A stretch of 64,000 nt of DNA from Streptomyces noursei ATCC 11455 (GCF_001704275.1 NZ_CP011533.1:2294001-2358000); one strand, 5' to 3'; shown: positions 52,614-62,650, counted from the stretch's first letter. Notes: generated by a model not told the origin, from the letters alone. A program made the numbers and translations.

Positions 52614-54368
52614 ATGTACATGTCTGAAGACGGTCGGGGCGCGGATCTCGCTCGGGGTGGGCGGGAGGGCGGGGGTGCCCGGGGGGTCGGGAATGGCGGT
52701 GCCGGTCTCGTTTCCGGTGGGCACTTGGTTGCCAAGGCGCTCAAGGCGGAGGGGGTGGAGGTGATCTACACCCTTTGCGGTGGGCACATCATCGACATCT
52801 ACGACGGGTGCGTCGACGAGGGGATCGACGTGGTCGACGTACGGCACGAGCAGGTCGCCGCGCATGCCGCGGACGGGTATGCGCGGATCACCGGGCGGCC
52901 CGGGTGTGCGGTGGTCACCGCAGGGCCCGGTACGACGGACGCGGTAACCGGCGTCGCCAACGCCTTCCGGGCCGAGTCGCCGATGCTGTTGATCGGCGGC
53001 CAAGGGGCGCGCACCCAGCACAAGATGGGGTCTCTCCAGGACCTGCCGCACGTCGAGATGATGACGCCGATCACCAAGTTCGCGGCCACCGTGCCGGACA
53101 CCGCGCGGGCCGCGGACATGGTCTCGATGGCGTTCCGGGAGTGCTTCCACGGGGCGCCCGGGCCGTCGTTCCTGGAGATTCCGCGGGATGTGCTGGACGC
53201 GAAGGTGCCGGTGGCCGCGGCCCGGGTGCCGCGGGCCGGGCACTACCGGGCCTCGACCCGCTCGGCCGGCGACCCCGACGACGTCCAGCGGCTGGCCGAT
53301 CTGCTGGTCCGCGCGGAGAAGCCGGCGATCCTGCTGGGGAGCCAGGTGTGGACGACGCGCGGGAACGAGGCCGCGGTGGAGCTCGTCCGGGCGCTGAACG
53401 TCCCGGCGTACATGAACGGGGCCGGGCGCGGGACGCTGCCGCCCGGGGATCCGCACCACTTCCAGCTGTCGCGGCGGTATGCGTTCGCCAACGCCGATGT
53501 GATCGTGATCGTGGGGACGCCGTTCGACTTCCGGATGGGGTACGGCAAGCGGCTGTCGCCGGACGCGACGGTGGTCCAGATCGACCTGGACTACCGGACG
53601 GTGGGCAAGAACCGGGACGTCGATCTGGGGATCGTGGGCGACGCGGGGCTGGTGTTGAAGGCGGTCACCGAGGCGGCGTCCGGGCGGATCGACGGGGGTG
53701 CCGGAAAGCGCAAGGAGTGGCTGGACGAGCTGCGGGCGGCCGAGCAGGCGGCGGTCGAGAAGCGGTTGCCGCAGTTGCGGTCGGATGCCTGTCCGATCCA
53801 TCCGTACCGGCTGGTGAGCGAGATCAACGAGTTCCTGACCGAGGATTCGATCTACATCGGGGACGGCGGGGATGTGGTCACCTTCTCCGGTCAGGTCGTC
53901 CAGCCCAAGGCGCCGGGCCACTGGATGGATCCCGGTCCGCTCGGCACGCTCGGCGTGGGGATCCCCTTCGTGCTCGCGGCCAAGCAGGCCAGGCCGGAGA
54001 AGGAGGTGGTCGCGCTCTTCGGTGACGGTGCGTTCAGCCTGACCGGGTGGGACTTCGAGACGCTGGTCCGCTACGACCTGCCGTTCGTCGGCGTCGTCGG
54101 CAACAACTCCTCGATGAACCAGATCCGTTACGGGCAGCGGGCCAAGTACGGCGCCGAGCGGGAGCGGGTCGGGAACACCCTCGGCGATGTGCCCTACGAC
54201 AAGTTCGCGCAGTTGCTCGGGGGGTACGGCGAGGAGGTCCGGGACCCGGCGGACATCGGGCCGGCGCTGCGGCGGGCGCGGGAGTCGGGCAAGCCCTCGC
54301 TGATCAACGTGTGGATCGATCCGGACGCCTACGCCCCCGGAACGATGAACCAGACCATGTACAAGTAG
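52614..54368 (+). CDS. ThDP-dependent decarboxylase, probable oxalyl-CoA decarboxylase
   Basis: 584 aa of the acetolactate synthase/POX superfamily. The catalytic Glu79 lies in [16 protein letters not shown], and the ThDP/Mg motif runs from GDGAFSL (470 on) to NN (497-498). The first ~35 residues are a Gly-rich extension. Standing directly before formyl-CoA:oxalate CoA-transferase, an acyl-CoA synthetase and an oxalate/formate-type carrier, it most likely converts oxalyl-CoA to formyl-CoA and CO2. By sequence alone it is closer to generic acetolactate-synthase-like enzymes than to E. coli or Oxalobacter Oxc, so the substrate rests on context. RBS is weak (AAGGGAAG) before ATG 52614. Thirteen bp separate it from frc. 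Confidence 0.75.
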   Translation: MYMSEDGRGADLARGGREGGGARGVGNGGAGLVSGGHLVAKALKAEGVEVIYTLCGGHIIDIYDGCVDEGIDVVDVRHEQVAAHAADGYARITGRPGCAVVTAGPGTTDAVTGVANAFRAESPMLLIGGQGARTQHKMGSLQDLPHVEMMTPITKFAATVPDTARAADMVSMAFRECFHGAPGPSFLEIPRDVLDAKVPVAAARVPRAGHYRASTRSAGDPDDVQRLADLLVRAEKPAILLGSQVWTTRGNEAAVELVRALNVPAYMNGAGRGTLPPGDPHHFQLSRRYAFANADVIVIVGTPFDFRMGYGKRLSPDATVVQIDLDYRTVGKNRDVDLGIVGDAGLVLKAVTEAASGRIDGGAGKRKEWLDELRAAEQAAVEKRLPQLRSDACPIHPYRLVSEINEFLTEDSIYIGDGGDVVTFSGQVVQPKAPGHWMDPGPLGTLGVGIPFVLAAKQARPEKEVVALFGDGAFSLTGWDFETLVRYDLPFVGVVGNNSSMNQIRYGQRAKYGAERERVGNTLGDVPYDKFAQLLGGYGEEVRDPADIGPALRRARESGKPSLINVWIDPDAYAPGTMNQTMYK

Positions 54369-54381
54369 GAGGGAGTCGGCC

Positions 54382-55611
54382 GTGTCCAAGGCACTCGACG
54401 GCATTCGCGTCCTCGATATGACGCATGTTCAGTCCGGGCCTTCCGCAACACAGTTGCTCGCCTGGCTCGGGGCGGACGTGATCAAGCTGGAGTCGGTCGG
54501 CGGAGACATCACACGCCGTCAGTTGCGGGACGTACCGGATGCCGACTCGCTCTACTTCACGATGCTCAACTGCAACAAGCGGAGCATCACCCTGAACACC
54601 AAGACACCGCGGGGAAAGGAGCTGCTGACCGAACTGATCGGCCGCAGCGACGTCCTGGTGGAGAACTTCGGGCCCGGCGCGGTCGACCGGATGGGGTTCA
54701 CCTGGGAGCGCATCCAGGAGATCAACCCGCGAATCGTCTACGCCAGCATCAAGGGCTTCGGCGAGGGCCCGTACACCGGCTTCAAGGCGTACGAGGTGGT
54801 GGCCCAGGCCATGGGCGGGGCGATGGCGACCACCGGGTTCGAGGACGGGCCGCCGCTGGCGACCGGCGCGCAGATCGGCGATTCGGGCACCGGGGTGCAC
54901 TGCGTCGCGGGCATCCTCGCCGCGCTCTTCCAACGCACCCGCACCGGCCGCGGCCAGCGGGTCAACGTCGCCATGCAGCATGCGGTGCTCAACCTGTGCC
55001 GGGTGAAGCTGCGGGACCAACAGCGGCTGGCGCACGGGCCGTTGACGGAGTATCCGAACGAGGGCTTCGGCGACGAGGTGCCGCGCAGCGGCAACGCCAG
55101 CGGCGGCGGGCAGCCGGGCTGGGCGGTGAAGTGCGCGCCCGGCGGGCCCAACGACTACGTCTATGTGATCGTGCAGCCGGTCGGCTGGCGGCCGCTCAGC
55201 GAGCTGATCGGCCGGCCGGAGCTGGCCGAGGACCCGGACTGGGCGACGCCGGAGGCCCGGCTGCCCAAGCTGTCGAAGATGTTCCAGCTGATCGAGGAGT
55301 GGAGCAGCACGCTCCCCAAGTGGGAGGTGTTGGAGAGGCTGACCGCCCACGACATCCCCTGCGGGCCGATCCTGTCGACCAAGGAGATCATCGAGGACCG
55401 CTCGCTGGCCGCCGACGGCATGGTGGTCGAGGTCGCACATCCGCAGCGCGGCACCTTCACCACGGTCGGCTCGCCGCTGAAGCTCTCCGACTCCCCCGTC
55501 GAGGTCCATCGCTCACCGCTGCTGGGCGAGCACAACTCCGAGGTGTACGGCGACGAACTGGGGCTGGACGGCACGGAGCTCCGACAGCTGAAGGCGGAGG
55601 GGGTCATCTGA
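54382..55611 (+). CDS. frc: Formyl-CoA:oxalate CoA-transferase
   Basis: 409-aa class III CoA-transferase (CaiB family). It closely follows known Frc/YfdW proteins: [46 protein letters not shown] and the conserved [16 protein letters not shown] and [10 protein letters not shown] blocks. The catalytic Asp is Asp167 in GDSGTG. The glycine loop [12 protein letters not shown], which closes over the active site in Frc, is present. It transfers CoA from formyl-CoA to oxalate, giving oxalyl-CoA for the preceding decarboxylase. GTG 54382 has GAGGGAG upstream. Its stop overlaps the next ATG by one base (TGATG). Confidence 0.92.
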   Translation: MSKALDGIRVLDMTHVQSGPSATQLLAWLGADVIKLESVGGDITRRQLRDVPDADSLYFTMLNCNKRSITLNTKTPRGKELLTELIGRSDVLVENFGPGAVDRMGFTWERIQEINPRIVYASIKGFGEGPYTGFKAYEVVAQAMGGAMATTGFEDGPPLATGAQIGDSGTGVHCVAGILAALFQRTRTGRGQRVNVAMQHAVLNLCRVKLRDQQRLAHGPLTEYPNEGFGDEVPRSGNASGGGQPGWAVKCAPGGPNDYVYVIVQPVGWRPLSELIGRPELAEDPDWATPEARLPKLSKMFQLIEEWSSTLPKWEVLERLTAHDIPCGPILSTKEIIEDRSLAADGMVVEVAHPQRGTFTTVGSPLKLSDSPVEVHRSPLLGEHNSEVYGDELGLDGTELRQLKAEGVI

Positions 55612-57764
55612 TGGGCCGGATCGATCTGACGGATCGCCAGAAAAGGGGCGTGGAAGGGGTTTTGGGCAAGGCGCGGGCTGCCGGGCGGCAGATTCTCACC
55701 GCGCCCGAGGGCAGGCTGATCGCCGAGGCGTACGGGATTCCGGTGCCCGCGGAGGGACTGGCGGAGGACGCCGAGGGCGCGGTGGCGCTCGCGGACCGGA
55801 TCGGGTTCCCGGTGGCGCTCAAGATCGTCTCGCCGGACATCCCGCACAAGACCGACGCGGGCGGGGTGCGGACCGGTCTCGGTTCGGCGGCCGAGGTGCG
55901 CGCCGCGTTCACCACGATCGTCGCGAACGCGCGGGCGTATGCGCCGCAGGCCCGGATCGACGGTGTGCAGGTGCAGCAGATGGTGCCGGAGGGGCAGGAG
56001 GTGATCGTCGGGGCGGTCACCGATCCGACGTTCGGGAAGGTCGTGGCGTTCGGGTTGGGCGGGGTCCTGGTCGAGGTGCTCAAGGACGTCACCTTCCGGC
56101 TCGCGCCGGCCTCGACCGAGGACGCCGCGTCGATGCTGGACGGCATCCGGGCGGCGGAGGTGCTGCGCGGGGTGCGGGGTGCGCCCGCGGTGGACCGCGC
56201 GGCGCTCGTCGATCTGATCGTCCGCACCTCCCAACTGGCCGCCGACTTCCCGCAGATCGCCGAGGTGGACCTCAATCCGGTGTTCGCCTCGGCGGGCGGG
56301 GCGACCACCGTCGACGTGCGGATCCTGCTGAGCGAGGGCGCGCCGCCGGAGCGTCCGCGGCACACCCGGGAGGAGATCCTGGCGGCGATGCGGCGGCTGA
56401 TGCGCCCCCGGTCGGTGGCGGTCATCGGGGCCTCCGGCACGCCGGGGAAGATCGGCCACTCGGTGATGCGCAACCTGCTCGACGGCGGGTTCCCCGGCGA
56501 GATCCATCCGGTGCACCCCACCGCCGACGACATCCTGGGCCGCAAGGCGTACCGCTCGGTGCGGGAGGTGCCGGGCGAGGTGGACGTGGCGGTGTTCGCC
56601 ATCCCCGCGCCGCTGGTGCCCGCGGCGCTGGAGGAGGCCGGTCGCAAGGGCGTCCCGAACGCGGTGCTGATCCCGTCCGGTTTCGCCGAGATCGGTGAAC
56701 ACGCCCTGCAGCAGCGGATCGTGGCGATCGGGGCCGAGTGGGGCGTCCGGCTGCTCGGGCCCAACATCTACGGCTACTACTCCACCTGGCAGGACCTGTG
56801 CGCGACGTTCTGCACGCCGTACGACGTCAAGGGCGGGGTGGCGCTGACCTCGCAGTCCGGCGGCATCGGGATGGCGATCCTGGGCTTCGCCCGGACCACC
56901 CGGACCGGCGTCTCGGCGATCGTCGGGCTCGGCAACAAGGCGGACGTGGACGAGGACGACCTCCTCACCTACTTCGCCGAGGACCCGCACACCGACTGCA
57001 TCGCGATGCATCTTGAGGACCTCAAGGACGGCCGGGCGTTCGTCGCGGCGGCCCGGGAGACCGTGCCGAAGAAGCCGGTGGTGGTGCTCAAGGCGGGCCG
57101 GACCGGTGCCGGGGCGCGGGCCGCGGGCTCGCACACCGGCGCACTGGCCGGCGACGACGCGGTCTACGACGACATCCTGCGGCAGGCCGGGGTGATCCGG
57201 GCACCGGGCCTCGCCGACCTGCTGGAGTACGCCCGGGCGCTGCCCGTGCTGCCCGTCCCCCGGGGTGACAACGTGGTGGTGATCACCGGCGCCGGCGGCT
57301 CGGGAGTACTGCTGTCGGACGCGCTGGTCGACAACGGGCTGCGGCTGATGGACGTCCCGCCCGACCTCGACGCGGCGTTCCGCCGGCTGATCCCGCCGTT
57401 CGGGTCGGCCGGCAACCCGATCGACATCACCGGCGGGGAGCCGCCGGCCACCTACGAGGCGGCACTCCGGCTGGGCCTGTCGGATCCCCGGATCCATGCC
57501 CTGGTGCTGGGCTACTGGCACACCATCGTCACCCCGCCGGCGGTCTTCGCCGAGCTGACCGGGCGGGTGGTGGCGGAGTTCCGGGCGCGCGGGATCGAAA
57601 AGCCGGTGGTGGCGTCGTTGGCCGGCGACACTGAGGTCGAGGAGGCGGCGGCCCGGCTCTTCGCGCGCGGGGTGGTCGCCTATCCGTATACGACCGAGAA
57701 GCCGGTGGCGGTGCTCGGCGCGAAGTACCGCTGGGCGCGGGCCGCGGGGCTGCTGCGGACCTAG
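55611..57764 (+). CDS. ADP-forming acyl-CoA synthetase (fused alpha/beta)
   Basis: 717 aa. The ATP-grasp subunit comes first (about 15-240; PVALKIVSPDIPHKTDAGGV, GFGLGGVLVEVLKDVTFRLAP). The CoA-binding Rossmann domain follows (about 265-395; VAVIGASGTPGKIGHSVM), then the succinyl-CoA-ligase-like and flavodoxin-like domains with the phospho-histidine His508 in GSHTGALAG. Enzymes of this type couple acid + CoA + ATP to acyl-CoA + ADP + Pi. In this operon it may make the formyl-CoA or oxalyl-CoA needed to prime the Frc/decarboxylase cycle; the acid specificity is inferred. The beta-alpha order is the reverse of many archaeal ACD enzymes, and it is translationally coupled to frc. Confidence 0.85.
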   Translation: MGRIDLTDRQKRGVEGVLGKARAAGRQILTAPEGRLIAEAYGIPVPAEGLAEDAEGAVALADRIGFPVALKIVSPDIPHKTDAGGVRTGLGSAAEVRAAFTTIVANARAYAPQARIDGVQVQQMVPEGQEVIVGAVTDPTFGKVVAFGLGGVLVEVLKDVTFRLAPASTEDAASMLDGIRAAEVLRGVRGAPAVDRAALVDLIVRTSQLAADFPQIAEVDLNPVFASAGGATTVDVRILLSEGAPPERPRHTREEILAAMRRLMRPRSVAVIGASGTPGKIGHSVMRNLLDGGFPGEIHPVHPTADDILGRKAYRSVREVPGEVDVAVFAIPAPLVPAALEEAGRKGVPNAVLIPSGFAEIGEHALQQRIVAIGAEWGVRLLGPNIYGYYSTWQDLCATFCTPYDVKGGVALTSQSGGIGMAILGFARTTRTGVSAIVGLGNKADVDEDDLLTYFAEDPHTDCIAMHLEDLKDGRAFVAAARETVPKKPVVVLKAGRTGAGARAAGSHTGALAGDDAVYDDILRQAGVIRAPGLADLLEYARALPVLPVPRGDNVVVITGAGGSGVLLSDALVDNGLRLMDVPPDLDAAFRRLIPPFGSAGNPIDITGGEPPATYEAALRLGLSDPRIHALVLGYWHTIVTPPAVFAELTGRVVAEFRARGIEKPVVASLAGDTEVEEAAARLFARGVVAYPYTTEKPVAVLGAKYRWARAAGLLRT

Positions 57765-57844
57765 GTCGTGTCGTCGCCTCAGTGAGCACGGAGAGGGCGG
57801 ACAGCGGGCGCGCTGACCGGATTTTCGATTCCGAGGTGAAGGGT

Positions 57845-59248
57845 ATGGACCGCAGCCAACGGGACGGCACGGAAACAACCGCAACGATCTATCAGGAAAT
57901 CGTCGACGGCAAGGGGCGGGTCTACCGGGTCGGTGAATCCGACCGGGAACTTCTCGGCGGCCACTCGCGGAAACTGATGGTGTATCTGCCGTGGCTCGCG
58001 ATGATGGCCATCGGCGTCGCCGAATACGCCTACGGTTCCGCCGAGGGCACGCTGTCGCGCGCGCACGGGTGGACGCAGAGCGACACCTTCTGGATTCTGA
58101 GTGTCTGGGTCTTCTGCCAGGCCGGAATCGCCTTTCCGGCGGGCTGGTTACGGGAAATCGGCATCCTCACCGCGCGCCGGGCCATGTTCCTCGGGGCGGT
58201 GCTGAGCCTGGTGGGCTTCGCGTCACTGGCGCACCTGGACGATGTGCTGGCGGCGATCTGCGGTTTCGGGGTGGTCGGCGGTATCGGCTCCGGGCTCGTC
58301 TACGCCACCTGCATCAACATGGTGGGCAAATGGTTTCCGGAGCGGCGCGGCGCGAAGACCGGATTCGTCAACGGCGGATTCGCCTATGGCGCGCTGCCGT
58401 TCATCTTCGTCTTCAACTACGCCTTCGACATCGGGGATTTCCAGGACGTACTGGACGGCATCGGGATCTACGTACTGATCGTGGTGGCGGGCTGTGCCTG
58501 GTTCTTCAAGGATCCGCCGAAGAACTGGTGGCCCGTCGAGGCGGATCCGCTGAAGGCCGGCGGGTCGGGGCAGGGCGCGGCATTCCTGGCGAAGAATCCG
58601 CCGGCGGTGCGGCAGTTCACACCCAAGGAGGCGGTGCGCAGCGGGATGCTCCCGTTGATGTGGGTGAGCGTGGTGCTGACCGCAGGCGTCTCGATCTTCG
58701 GGATCTCGTTCCAGGTGGACTTCGCCAAGGACGTGGGGTTCGGCCCGTTGGTCGCGGCCTCGTCGATGGGGGTGATGTCCGTCGTCAACGGCGTCGGCCG
58801 GGCCGTGGTCGGCTGGCTGTCGGACCTATGGGGCCGGAAGACGACCCTGGTGTTCGTGATCGTCGTCCTGGGGCTGGCCCAGTTCGGGGTGTTGTGGGCC
58901 GGGGACATCCACAGCCAGTGGCTCTTTCTGTTCTTCGCCTTCCTGTCCGGATTCGGCGGCGGCGCCTTCTATCCGCTCTTCGCGGCGCTCACCCCCGACT
59001 ACTTCGGCGAGAACTACAACGCCTCCAACTACGGACTGGTCTACAGCGGCAAGCTGATCAGCGGTCTGTTCGGCGGCGGACTGGGATCGACGGTGGTCAG
59101 CGCCTGGGGGTACAACGGCGCATATCTGCTGGCCGGCGGCCTGTCGCTGGTCGCGGCGGCGTTCACCCTGCTGCTGCACCAGCCGGGTCGGACCCGGTTG
59201 CGCGACGTGCCGCCCAACCCCCGGCCGATCAGTAGGGAAATGACCTGA
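57845..59248 (+). CDS. Oxalate/formate-type MFS antiporter (OFA family)
   Basis: 467 aa with 12 predicted helices. The N-terminal helix LVYLPWLAMMAIGVAEYAYG, the SGLVYATCINMVGKWFPERRG segment (helix 4-5 with the OFA GLA(Y)xWFPxxRG pattern), GWLSDLWGRKTTL (motif A repeat) and FYPLFAALTPDYFGENYNASNYG all match the oxalate:formate antiporter family. It exchanges oxalate in for formate out, completing the operon. The start is ATG 57845, behind GAGGTGAAGGG; GTG 57782 is also in frame but has no ribosome site. It lies 80 bp after the synthetase gene, so it may be cotranscribed. Confidence 0.88.
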   Translation: MDRSQRDGTETTATIYQEIVDGKGRVYRVGESDRELLGGHSRKLMVYLPWLAMMAIGVAEYAYGSAEGTLSRAHGWTQSDTFWILSVWVFCQAGIAFPAGWLREIGILTARRAMFLGAVLSLVGFASLAHLDDVLAAICGFGVVGGIGSGLVYATCINMVGKWFPERRGAKTGFVNGGFAYGALPFIFVFNYAFDIGDFQDVLDGIGIYVLIVVAGCAWFFKDPPKNWWPVEADPLKAGGSGQGAAFLAKNPPAVRQFTPKEAVRSGMLPLMWVSVVLTAGVSIFGISFQVDFAKDVGFGPLVAASSMGVMSVVNGVGRAVVGWLSDLWGRKTTLVFVIVVLGLAQFGVLWAGDIHSQWLFLFFAFLSGFGGGAFYPLFAALTPDYFGENYNASNYGLVYSGKLISGLFGGGLGSTVVSAWGYNGAYLLAGGLSLVAAAFTLLLHQPGRTRLRDVPPNPRPISREMT

Positions 59249-59432
59249 GCGGGGCGACACGTTCGGGTGCATTCCCCTTCAGCGGGGATCGGCGCCGTGT
59301 CCTGGGGGCGGCGGGGCCGTTTGGGTGTGTGCCGACGGAAGACGTGCCGCGAGCGGCAGAGCGCGCGCGCCACGTCCGTTTGGCCGGCGGTAGACGCCGC
59401 TTGATCTCTGAAGCAGAAAGGGACTGTCCATC

Positions 59433-59717
59433 ATGACGTACTCCAAGGCCGCTGCGGTTGTTGCCGGCGCGGTAATGGCCCTGGGCGTCGCCGCCCCCGC
59501 GTTCGCCGACGGCCACCGGGGGGTCGCGACGGATGCCAAGAACCTGCTCGACAGCAGCCCGGTGGCCAAGAACGTCGTCAAGAAGCCCCCCGTCAACATC
59601 GACGCCGTCGTCAACGCCGTCGCCAAGACCGCGGACAAGCTGAAGACGACGCAGGACGCCGGCAAGTTCCCGGTCGGCAAGACCACCATCGGCAAGGCCT
59701 CGCGCCCGCGCCACTGA
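59433..59717 (+). CDS. Small secreted protein of unknown function
   Basis: 94 aa. The signal peptide (AAAVVAGAVMALGVAAPAFA, cleavage AFA-DG) leaves a 68-residue Lys/Ala/Val-rich mature peptide with a predicted amphipathic helix (VVNAVAKTADKL) and a basic tail. AAAGGGA precedes ATG 59433. No family recognised; small secreted basic proteins of this sort are frequent in Streptomyces. It ends 50 bp before a strong hairpin. Confidence 0.7.
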   Translation: MTYSKAAAVVAGAVMALGVAAPAFADGHRGVATDAKNLLDSSPVAKNVVKKPPVNIDAVVNAVAKTADKLKTTQDAGKFPVGKTTIGKASRPRH

Positions 59718-59768
59718 CGGCCGCACGACCGGCCGGCGAGTGCCGGCCGGAGCGATGACGGAATCCCG

Positions 59769-59804
59769 GACGCCCCGTTCCTGCCATGGCAGGGACGGGG
59801 CGTC
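59769..59804. terminator. Bidirectional terminator
   Basis: GACGCCCCGTTCCTGCC and GGCAGGGACGGGGCGTC make a 17-bp stem with one G-U pair, placed between convergent genes. A shorter CCGGCCGGC/GCCGGCCGG hairpin lies ~40 bp upstream. Confidence 0.85.
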
Positions 59805-59856
59805 TTCCGGTGTCGGAGGCTTCCGCGGAAGCGGATCGCCCGGTTCTCCCCGGTGA

Positions 59857-60243
59857 TCAGCCGGTGGGCGTCCGGGGCTGCTCGGCCCTCGCCTCGCCGC
59901 TGGTCACGGCCCGGTCGGCGATGGCGCGGTGGTGCTGGACGACTTCTCCGATGATGAAGTTGAGGAACTTCTCGGCGAACGCCGGGTCCAGGCGGGCGTC
60001 TTCGGCCAGGCGGCGCAGACGGGCGATCTGGGCGGCCTCGCGGGCCGGGTCGGCGGGCGGCAGGCTGTGCCGGGCCTTGAGTTCGCCGACCTGCTGGGTG
60101 CACTTGAACCGCTCGGCGAGCAGGTGCACCAGTGCGGCATCGAGGTTGTCGATGCTGCCGCGCAGATAGAGCAGCCGCTCCCGGGCCGCCTCGTCGGCGA
60201 CGGAGGCCGCCTCGCCGGCCGCCGGTGCTGTCCCTTCGCTCAT
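59857..60243 (-). CDS. Chorismate mutase (AroQ type)
   Basis: 128 aa, three-helix AroQ fold. RLLYLRGSIDNLDAALVHLL is helix 1 with the conserved Arg, then ERFKCTQQVGELKARH carries the catalytic Arg/Lys region, and a C-terminal helix holds FLNFIIGEVVQHHRAIADR. It rearranges chorismate to prephenate for Phe/Tyr. An Ala/Glu-rich 20-residue head precedes the domain. It is monocistronic, convergent with the small secreted protein gene, and separated by a terminator. There is no signal peptide, so it is cytosolic. Confidence 0.88.
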   Translation of the reverse strand: MSEGTAPAAGEAASVADEAARERLLYLRGSIDNLDAALVHLLAERFKCTQQVGELKARHSLPPADPAREAAQIARLRRLAEDARLDPAFAEKFLNFIIGEVVQHHRAIADRAVTSGEARAEQPRTPTG

Positions 60244-60415
60244 GTGCGTCTCGCCGTTTCTGGTCGGGTTCTGGGTGGTTCGTCCGTGATCAGGTGGTGC
60301 GTGATCGCCTGCACCCTACCCGGCGGTGGGCCGGTCATCTCCGCTGGTCTCGCGGATCGGACGGGAGGTGGGCAGGCGGGGGCGAGGATCGGCCACCCGC
60401 GAGGGCGCCGCCGCG

Positions 60416-61099
60416 TCAGGCGTCCTCGCCGTCGCGTTCGTGGTACGTCCGCCGGGTGTGCTCGGTGTGCGCGCGCATGACGGAGGTGGCGCGGGCCTCG
60501 TCGCCGTCGGCGATCGCCGCGATCAGCTCGCGGTGTTCGGCCCAGGACCGCTTGCCGCGCTTGCGGGCGACCGGGGTGTAGTACCAGCGCACCCGCCGTC
60601 CGACCTGCGCGGCCAGCTCGGCGAGGACGGCGTTCCCGGCCAGCTCGGTGACCTTGGCGTGAAACGTGGCGTTGAGCGCCACCGCGGTCTCCACGTCGTC
60701 CTCCTGGACGGCGCGCTCGCCCTGGTCGCAGAGCCGCTCCAGCTCGGCGATGCCGGCCGGGTCGGCGTGGACCACGGCGAGCCGGGCGGCCTCGGCCTCC
60801 AGCAGCGTGCGCACCGTCAGCAGCTGGTCGGCCTCCTCCTCGGTGGGCTCGTGGACGAAGGCGCCCTGGGCGGGGCGCAGATCGACCCAGCCGTCGGTGT
60901 CGAGCCGCTGGAGCGCTTCGCGGACCGGCTGGCGGGAGACCCCCAGGTGGCCCGCCAACTCGCTCTCCACCAGGTGCTGGCCGGGGCGGAGCGCGCGGGT
61001 GGTGATCAGTTCGAGCAGTGCCTCGTAGACGCGCTCGCGCAACGGGCCGGGGCGTTCGAGCTTGGGCACGGTGCCCTGTGGCAAGCCTCTGGACAGCAT
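60416..61099 (-). CDS. GntR-family regulator (FCD/FadR subfamily)
   Basis: 227 aa. A winged HTH (LRERVYEALLELITTRALRPG, LVESELAGHLGVSRQPVREAL, VDLRPAQGAFV) precedes an FCD ligand domain of six helices (VRTLLEAEAARLAV, FHAKVTELAGNAVL, WAEHRELIAAIADGDEARA), with Asp/His metal positions. These repressors usually respond to small carboxylates. It sits between the chorismate mutase and fdhD genes. GACTGTAGAC in front of it resembles the palindrome before the oxalate operon, so control of oxalate/formate genes is a reasonable inference. ATG 61099. Confidence 0.88.
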   Translation of the reverse strand: MLSRGLPQGTVPKLERPGPLRERVYEALLELITTRALRPGQHLVESELAGHLGVSRQPVREALQRLDTDGWVDLRPAQGAFVHEPTEEEADQLLTVRTLLEAEAARLAVVHADPAGIAELERLCDQGERAVQEDDVETAVALNATFHAKVTELAGNAVLAELAAQVGRRVRWYYTPVARKRGKRSWAEHRELIAAIADGDEARATSVMRAHTEHTRRTYHERDGEDA

Positions 61100-61121
61100 C
61101 GAGGACCCCCTCCGTCATTGG

Positions 61122-61140
61122 CTATCGTCTACAGTCTACC
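61122..61140. promoter_or_regulatory. Second candidate GntR site, upstream of gntR and fdhD
   Basis: CGTCTACAGTC (minus strand GACTGTAGACG) shares 9 of 10 bases with the left part of the palindrome at 52382. It lies 20-40 bp upstream of the gntR start and 135 bp upstream of fdhD, suiting autoregulation. Confidence 0.5.
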
Positions 61141-61275
61141 GAGCGCCCCCGCTCCCCCACAGGCCGCCGCGGCGATCCACCGGCCGGCCACGGTCCGCAT
61201 CGGCGGCGCCGGACGCACGCACGTACCGGACAATGGACGGGCCATCACCACAGACAGAACCGGGGCTGATCAGAC

Positions 61276-62151
61276 ATGGGACGGGTCACCGAGCGACGCC
61301 GCGTCATCCGGATCCGCGACGGCGCGGTGAGCAGCCGGCCGGACACCCTGGTCGCCGAGGAGCCGCTGGAGATCCGGCTGAACGGCAAGCCGCTGGCGAT
61401 CACCATGCGCACCCCCGGTGACGACTTCGCGCTGGCGGCGGGGTTCCTGGTCAGCGAGGGCGTCCTGGGGAGCGCGGACGAGCTGGCGAACATCGTGTAC
61501 TGCGCGGGGGCCACGCGCGGGGCGGAAGTCGAGCCCGGGGGCGGCGGCAACAGCTACAACGTCGTGGACGTCCGGCTGGCGGACGGGGTCGTCGTCCCGG
61601 ACCTCACGCTGGAGCGCAACGTCTACACCACGTCCTCGTGCGGGCTGTGCGGCAAGGCGAGCCTGGACGCGGTGCGGACCACCGCCCGCTGGCGGCTGGA
61701 CGACGCCCCGGATCCCGCGGTCCGGCTCACCCCGGAGACCCTGGCCGCCCTTCCCGATCGCCTGCGGGCCGCCCAGCGGGTCTTCGACCGGACCGGCGGT
61801 CTGCACGCGGCGGCGCTGTTCACCGCGGACGGCGAACTGCTCGACGTCCGCGAGGACGTGGGGCGGCACAACGCGGTGGACAAGATCGTCGGGCGGGCGC
61901 TGCAGGACGGCCGACTGCCGCTGTCATCCGGCGTGCTGATGGTCTCCGGGCGGGCCTCGTTCGAGCTGGCGCAGAAGGCGGTGATGGCCGGCATACCCGT
62001 GCTGGCCGCGGTCTCCGCGCCGTCCTCGCTGGCCGTCGACCTCGCGGCCGAGACGGGGCTGACGCTGGTCGGCTTCCTGCGAGGGCGGTCGATGAACGTC
62101 TACGCGGGCGCGCACCGGCTGGCGCTGGACGCGGCGGCCGCCGCGGGCTGA
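61276..62151 (+). CDS. fdhD: Formate dehydrogenase accessory sulfurtransferase FdhD
   Basis: 291 aa. The CxxC pair Cys122/Cys125 in SSCGLCG is the persulfide relay of FdhD, which moves sulfur from IscS to the molybdenum/bis-MGD cofactor of formate dehydrogenase. [21 protein letters not shown] opens the domain; [12 protein letters not shown] and [31 protein letters not shown] are the GDP-binding/core motifs. Formate is the end product of the nearby oxalate pathway, so FdhD fits functionally. ATG 61276 opens the similarity; no strong ribosome site, perhaps leaderless. Confidence 0.95.
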   Translation: MGRVTERRRVIRIRDGAVSSRPDTLVAEEPLEIRLNGKPLAITMRTPGDDFALAAGFLVSEGVLGSADELANIVYCAGATRGAEVEPGGGGNSYNVVDVRLADGVVVPDLTLERNVYTTSSCGLCGKASLDAVRTTARWRLDDAPDPAVRLTPETLAALPDRLRAAQRVFDRTGGLHAAALFTADGELLDVREDVGRHNAVDKIVGRALQDGRLPLSSGVLMVSGRASFELAQKAVMAGIPVLAAVSAPSSLAVDLAAETGLTLVGFLRGRSMNVYAGAHRLALDAAAAAG

Positions 62152-62184
62152 CGCCGCGGGCCGCCCTGCCCCGCTCCCCCCGCC

Positions 62185-62628
62185 TCAATCTCCCGGTGTC
62201 ACGATCCGGGTCAGCAGCGCTACCAGTTGGGCGCGCTCCTCATCGCTGAGCGCGGCGGTCAGTTCGGCGTTGGCCGCGTCGCCGAGCCGCTCGGTGCGGC
62301 GCAGTCGCCGCTTCCCCTCGGCGGAGATCTCGATGGCGTTCTTCCGCCGGTCCCTGGCGTCGGGGGTGCGGGTGACCAGCCCGTCCTTCTGCAGGTCGTT
62401 GACGATCGCGACCATGTCCTTGGGGTCGATGCCGACGGTCCGGCCGAGTTCCGCCTGGGAGACCGGGCCGAGTTCGGCGACGGCACAGAGCACGGCATGG
62501 TGCATCATCCGCATGCCCTCGGCGGCCAGCGCCTCGGCGACCAGCCGGTGCCCGCGGGCGGCTGCGCGGCCCAACAGCCAACTGGGGAGGGCGCGGATAC
62601 GGCTGGGGGCGTAGGGGGTGTCGACCAT
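62185..62628 (-). CDS. MarR-family repressor
   Basis: 147 aa. Central winged helix: LCAVAELGPVSQAELGRTVG, DPKDMVAIVNDLQKDGLVTR and the wing DARDRRKNAIEISAEGKRR are textbook MarR. N- and C-terminal helices form the dimer. It faces the quinone oxidoreductase gene across 151 bp holding three matching operators, so it probably represses that gene and itself in response to phenolics or oxidants. ATG 62628 is chosen because the MarR similarity begins just after; the frame extends into the operator region. No redox Cys that could act as a switch, so ligand binding is likelier. Confidence 0.9.
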   Translation of the reverse strand: MVDTPYAPSRIRALPSWLLGRAAARGHRLVAEALAAEGMRMMHHAVLCAVAELGPVSQAELGRTVGIDPKDMVAIVNDLQKDGLVTRTPDARDRRKNAIEISAEGKRRLRRTERLGDAANAELTAALSDEERAQLVALLTRIVTPGD

Positions 62629-62650
62629 GGGGCCACCGTACCCAGGGAAC

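Noticed and set aside
55161..57884. Long antisense frame (about 900 codons) across the frc/synthetase genes
   Set aside because: Arg/Gly/His-rich shadow translation with no start signal; both plus-strand genes show clear enzyme motifs.
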